Below are positions 15,843 to 18,023 of a stretch of 18,023 nt of DNA, piece after piece (within the stretch, counting starts at the first letter, position 1; each line of letters opens with the position of its first letter). The translations under genes and the position numbers were made by a program. Source of the DNA: Ruminococcaceae bacterium UBA1213 (GTDB lineage Bacteria > Bacillota > Clostridia > Oscillospirales > Acutalibacteraceae); the NCBI GenBank assembly GCA_002309275.1, contig DBXL01000001.1, positions 25,523 through 43,545 on the forward strand, in the 5' to 3' direction. Below the pieces are notes generated by a model. That model ran no database searches. It was not told the origin of the DNA and saw only the letters and a program-made list of their open reading frames with translations.

Positions 15843-16778
15843 TTATCCCTCCTCATTTCCCGAAATGATATTCAGGAATGTTTCTTCCAATGAACGTCCC
15901 TCCGGCTGCATTAAAAGTATTATCCCATCTGCACGGGCTACCGCTTTGGAAACGGCTCTCCTGACATCTGCCGTACTCTCAACGATAAACTCATAACAGC
16001 CTTTTTCCGTTTCACCCATTTTTTTCACTTCCGTCACTCTGTCAACACTCTTTAAAACAGAATACAAATTCTGTTCCCTGCCCTCTGCAACAAGCTTTAT
16101 TTTTCTTGTTTCACTGCCGAGCTTTGTAAGACTTTCCGTGTTTCCGTCTGCTACGATTCTGCCATTATTGATAACGATTATCTTATCACATACAGCCTGT
16201 ACCTCCGATAATACATGAGATGATAAAATGACTGTATGCTTTTTGCCCAAATCCCTTATCAGCTTTCTTATTTCAATTATCTGTGCAGGATCCAATCCCG
16301 ATGTCGGCTCGTCAAGTATCAGTACAGGCGGATACCCTAACAGTGCCTGTGCAATTCCCACTCTCTGCCTGTATCCCTTTGACAAGTGTTTGATAATCCT
16401 GTCGCTTACGTCATCTATCTGCACCATTTTACATATCTCTTCAATATGCTCTTTCATTGACAATCTGACTTTCTTCAACCGATACATGAATTCCAAATAC
16501 TTCTCCACCGTCATGTCATTATACAAAGGCGGTATCTCCGGCAAATATCCTATATTCTTTTTTGCCTCCAAAGGCTCTTCTAATATGTCATGCCCGTTTA
16601 TTTTTACCGTACCCGAATCACTTGATATATACCCTGTTATAATATTCATTGTCGTAGATTTTCCTGCACCGTTTGAACCCAGAAATCCAAGTATATCTCC
16701 CTCATCAAGTCGGAAGCTGATATTATCAAGTGCAAGATGCTTTCCATAGTGCTTTGTAATATTACTTACTTCTATCAT
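15843..16778 (-). CDS. ABC transporter ATP-binding protein (GldA-like)
   Basis: Nucleotide-binding subunit of 311 residues. Walker A is GSNGAGKST (34-42), the signature is LSKGYRQRV (132-140), Walker B is VLILDEPTS (152-160) and the switch histidine is His188 (SSH). About 90 residues follow the core, an accessory C-terminal domain seen in DrrA/GldA-type subunits. I chose ATG 16778 (MIEVSNITKHYG) because GAGGTG lies six bases upstream; the in-frame GTG at 16787 is itself part of that SD. The SD also overlaps the stop of the exonuclease gene, which suggests coupling. It powers the permease encoded immediately downstream. Confidence 0.92.
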   Translation of the reverse strand: MIEVSNITKHYGKHLALDNISFRLDEGDILGFLGSNGAGKSTTMNIITGYISSDSGTVKINGHDILEEPLEAKKNIGYLPEIPPLYNDMTVEKYLEFMYRLKKVRLSMKEHIEEICKMVQIDDVSDRIIKHLSKGYRQRVGIAQALLGYPPVLILDEPTSGLDPAQIIEIRKLIRDLGKKHTVILSSHVLSEVQAVCDKIIVINNGRIVADGNTESLTKLGSETRKIKLVAEGREQNLYSVLKSVDRVTEVKKMGETEKGCYEFIVESTADVRRAVSKAVARADGIILLMQPEGRSLEETFLNIISGNEEG

Positions 16779-16788
16779 TCCAATCACC

Positions 16789-17556
16789 TCAAATATCTAT
16801 CTCCAATACAACGGGGCAATGGTCACTCCCATACACCTCCGACAGAATATCTGCATTGATAATTTTATCCTTTATCCTGTCCGAAATAATAAAGTAATCT
16901 ATTCTCCACCCTGCATTGTTTTTTCTTGCGTTAAACCTGTATGACCACCAACTGTATCTCCCTGTTTCATTCGGGTGCATATATCGGAATGTATCAACAA
17001 ACCCCGAATTTAAAAGTTCCTCAATCTTCCCTCTTTCTTCATCTGAAAAACCTGCATTTCCTTTATTGGCTTTGGGGTTCTTCAAGTCAATCTCATTGTG
17101 TGCAACATTCAAATCTCCGCAATAGATAACAGGCTTTTCCTTATCCAGCTCTATGAGATATTTTCTCAAATCCGTTTCCCACTGCATTCGATAATCTATT
17201 CTTAATAAACCATCTTTTGCGTTGGGCGTATAGACATTCACTAAATAAAAATTTTCCATGTCAAGAGTAATCATTCTGCCTTCATGCGAATGCTCGTCTA
17301 TATTCATGCCGTTATATACCACACTCAAAGGCTCTCTTGTCGTAAATACTGCCGTTCCCGAATATCCTTTCTTTTCCGCACTATTGAAATATTTCTTATA
17401 ATCGTCAAGAGGTACTTCCGCCTGATGTTCCTGCATTTTCGTTTCCTGCAAGCAGATGAAATCCGCTTTTTGCTCATTCGCAAATTCAATGAAACCTTTC
17501 TGCATACAAGCCCTTAACCCATTGACATTCCATGATATGAATTTCGTTTCAATCAT
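16789..17556 (-). CDS. xth: Exodeoxyribonuclease III / AP endonuclease (Xth/ExoA family)
   Basis: DNA-repair nuclease that incises at abasic sites and removes 3' blocking groups; also a 3'-5' exonuclease. Of 255 residues, the active-site set is complete: ISWNVNG with Asn10, LQETK with Glu38, NVYTPN with Tyr109, GDLNVAH with Asp148 and Asn150, WRIDYF with Asp220, and GSDHCPV with Asp245-His246. I prefer ATG 17556 (MIETKFISWN): the likely promoter puts the transcript start only a few bases before the other in-frame ATG at 17571, and AGAGAAAGGA lies just before 17556, though close. It leads a tight operon with the Gld-like ABC genes, 10 bases before the ATPase start, an unexpected partner for a repair enzyme. 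Confidence 0.93.
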   Translation of the reverse strand: MIETKFISWNVNGLRACMQKGFIEFANEQKADFICLQETKMQEHQAEVPLDDYKKYFNSAEKKGYSGTAVFTTREPLSVVYNGMNIDEHSHEGRMITLDMENFYLVNVYTPNAKDGLLRIDYRMQWETDLRKYLIELDKEKPVIYCGDLNVAHNEIDLKNPKANKGNAGFSDEERGKIEELLNSGFVDTFRYMHPNETGRYSWWSYRFNARKNNAGWRIDYFIISDRIKDKIINADILSEVYGSDHCPVVLEIDI

Positions 17557-17581
17557 TCCTTTCTCTTGCATATTCTACAAG

Positions 17582-17611
17582 ATTATAACATAAACTCTTT
17601 TCCATAAGCAA
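17582..17611 (-). promoter_or_regulatory. Sigma-A-type promoter of the xth-ABC-DUF4340 operon
   Basis: On the minus strand TTGCTT (17611-17606), an 18-base spacer and a perfect TATAAT (17587-17582) precede the xth gene. Gaps inside the five-gene operon are 3-17 bases, so this is the only promoter I see for the whole unit. Confidence 0.55.
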
Positions 17612-17631
17612 GACACTTATAAAATTTAGCA

Positions 17632-17659
17632 TTGAATTTCTTAAATATTCCGCTATAAT
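17632..17659 (+). promoter_or_regulatory. Sigma-A-type promoter of the asparaginase gene
   Basis: TTGAAT (17632-17637), a 16-base spacer and a perfect TATAAT (17654-17659) lie just before the GGAGATG ribosome site and the ATG at 17682. It is back to back with the xth promoter, with about 20 bases between the two -35 boxes. Confidence 0.55.
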
Positions 17660-17681
17660 ATTTCTATGGAGATGATATTTT

Positions 17682-18023
17682 ATGAAAAAAATTCTTGTTT
17701 TAATGACAGGCGGTACAATCGGCTCTTACTCCGACAACGGCATTATTTCCCTAAAAAAAAATAACTGCCGTGCAGTCGAACTCTTTCAAGAAAAATTTCC
17801 CGACTCGGCAGACTTCACAATTATACAACCCTTGAATATATTAAGCGAAAATCTGGAAAAATCCCATTGGGAAACGCTTGTAAATTTCCTTTGCGAAACA
17901 GATGTTTCAAACTATGACGGAATTATCATCACTCACGGAAGTGATACACTTTCCTATACTTCCGCCATGCTTTCCATTTGTTTAAGACATTTTAAAATCC
18001 CTGTTGTACTGACTGCTTCAAAT
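17682..18023 (+). CDS. Asparaginase, type I-like (N-terminal part, truncated by the window edge)
   Basis: The first 114 residues of an L-asparaginase family protein, which hydrolyses asparagine to aspartate and ammonia. Both catalytic blocks of the N-terminal domain are visible: LMTGGTIGS, with the nucleophile expected at Thr12, and ITHGSDTLSYTSA (83-95). In the second, Ser87-Asp88 stands where most family members have Thr-Asp; serine keeps the hydroxyl, so activity is likely. No signal peptide is present (MKKILVLMTGG runs straight into the first strand), which suggests a cytoplasmic enzyme. The ATG follows GGAGATG. It is divergent from the exonuclease operon. The C-terminal half lies beyond the window. 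Confidence 0.9.
   Translation, partial: MKKILVLMTGGTIGSYSDNGIISLKKNNCRAVELFQEKFPDSADFTIIQPLNILSENLEKSHWETLVNFLCETDVSNYDGIIITHGSDTLSYTSAMLSICLRHFKIPVVLTASN

Noticed and set aside
15193..16749. Long plus-strand open frames (166 aa at 15193-15693 and 173 aa at 16228-16749) opposite the permease and ATPase
   Set aside because: They lie wholly antisense to well-supported ABC genes, lack ribosome sites and show no recognisable domain.
16779..16787. GTG start at 16787 for the ABC ATPase
   Set aside because: That GTG is part of the GAGGTG ribosome site for the ATG at 16778, where the family's usual N-terminus begins.

Overview
The window looks like chromosome from a low-GC, spore-forming member of the Clostridia. 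An Oscillospiraceae/Ruminococcaceae-type gut anaerobe is my best guess. Reasons: the AT-rich gaps, Gram-positive Shine-Dalgarno (SD) sequences, TTG starts, a Firmicute-style division and cell-wall cluster with a PASTA-bearing transpeptidase, and the clostridial spore-germination genes spoVAE, csp and sleC. This placement is inferred from gene content; no marker gene or database search supports it. No tRNA, rRNA, CRISPR array, transposase or phage gene is visible.

Region 1 (1-6840, minus strand) is a division and cell-wall (dcw) operon. In transcription order it runs rsmH, ftsL, ftsI (class B PBP with two PASTA domains), mraY, ftsW, murG; murG runs off the left edge. A good sigma-A-type promoter (TTGCAA, 17 bp, TATAAT) lies about 95 bases upstream of rsmH. 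mraZ, murE, murF and murD are absent from the places they often occupy. The set covers membrane lipid-linked precursor synthesis (MraY, MurG) and septal polymerisation and cross-linking (FtsW, FtsI, FtsL).

Region 2 (7065-12207, plus strand) is divergent from it and is a germination locus: spoVAE (SpoVA channel subunit for dipicolinic acid), two tandem subtilisin-like Csp proteases that both keep a full catalytic triad, and sleC, the cortex-lytic zymogen that Csp proteases activate. A sigma-E-like promoter sits just upstream of the first csp gene, behind a terminator-like hairpin. This suggests that the csp-csp-sleC part is mother-cell expressed, separately from spoVAE. A strong hairpin closes the region against the convergent next operon.

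Region 3 (12194-17611, minus strand) is a tight five-gene operon: exodeoxyribonuclease III, ABC ATPase, ABC-2 permease, a GldG-like protein and a DUF4340 protein. The last four form the gldA/gldF/gldG/DUF4340-type transport module, whose function in Firmicutes is not established. The region ends with divergent promoters and the 5' part of a type I-like asparaginase gene (17682-18023).

Purine-rich hairpin repeats of related composition lie between murG and ftsW and between spoVAE and csp. The best candidates for under-described biology are the exoIII/Gld-like ABC/DUF4340 operon and the two-Csp germination locus with its apparent switch of promoter class.
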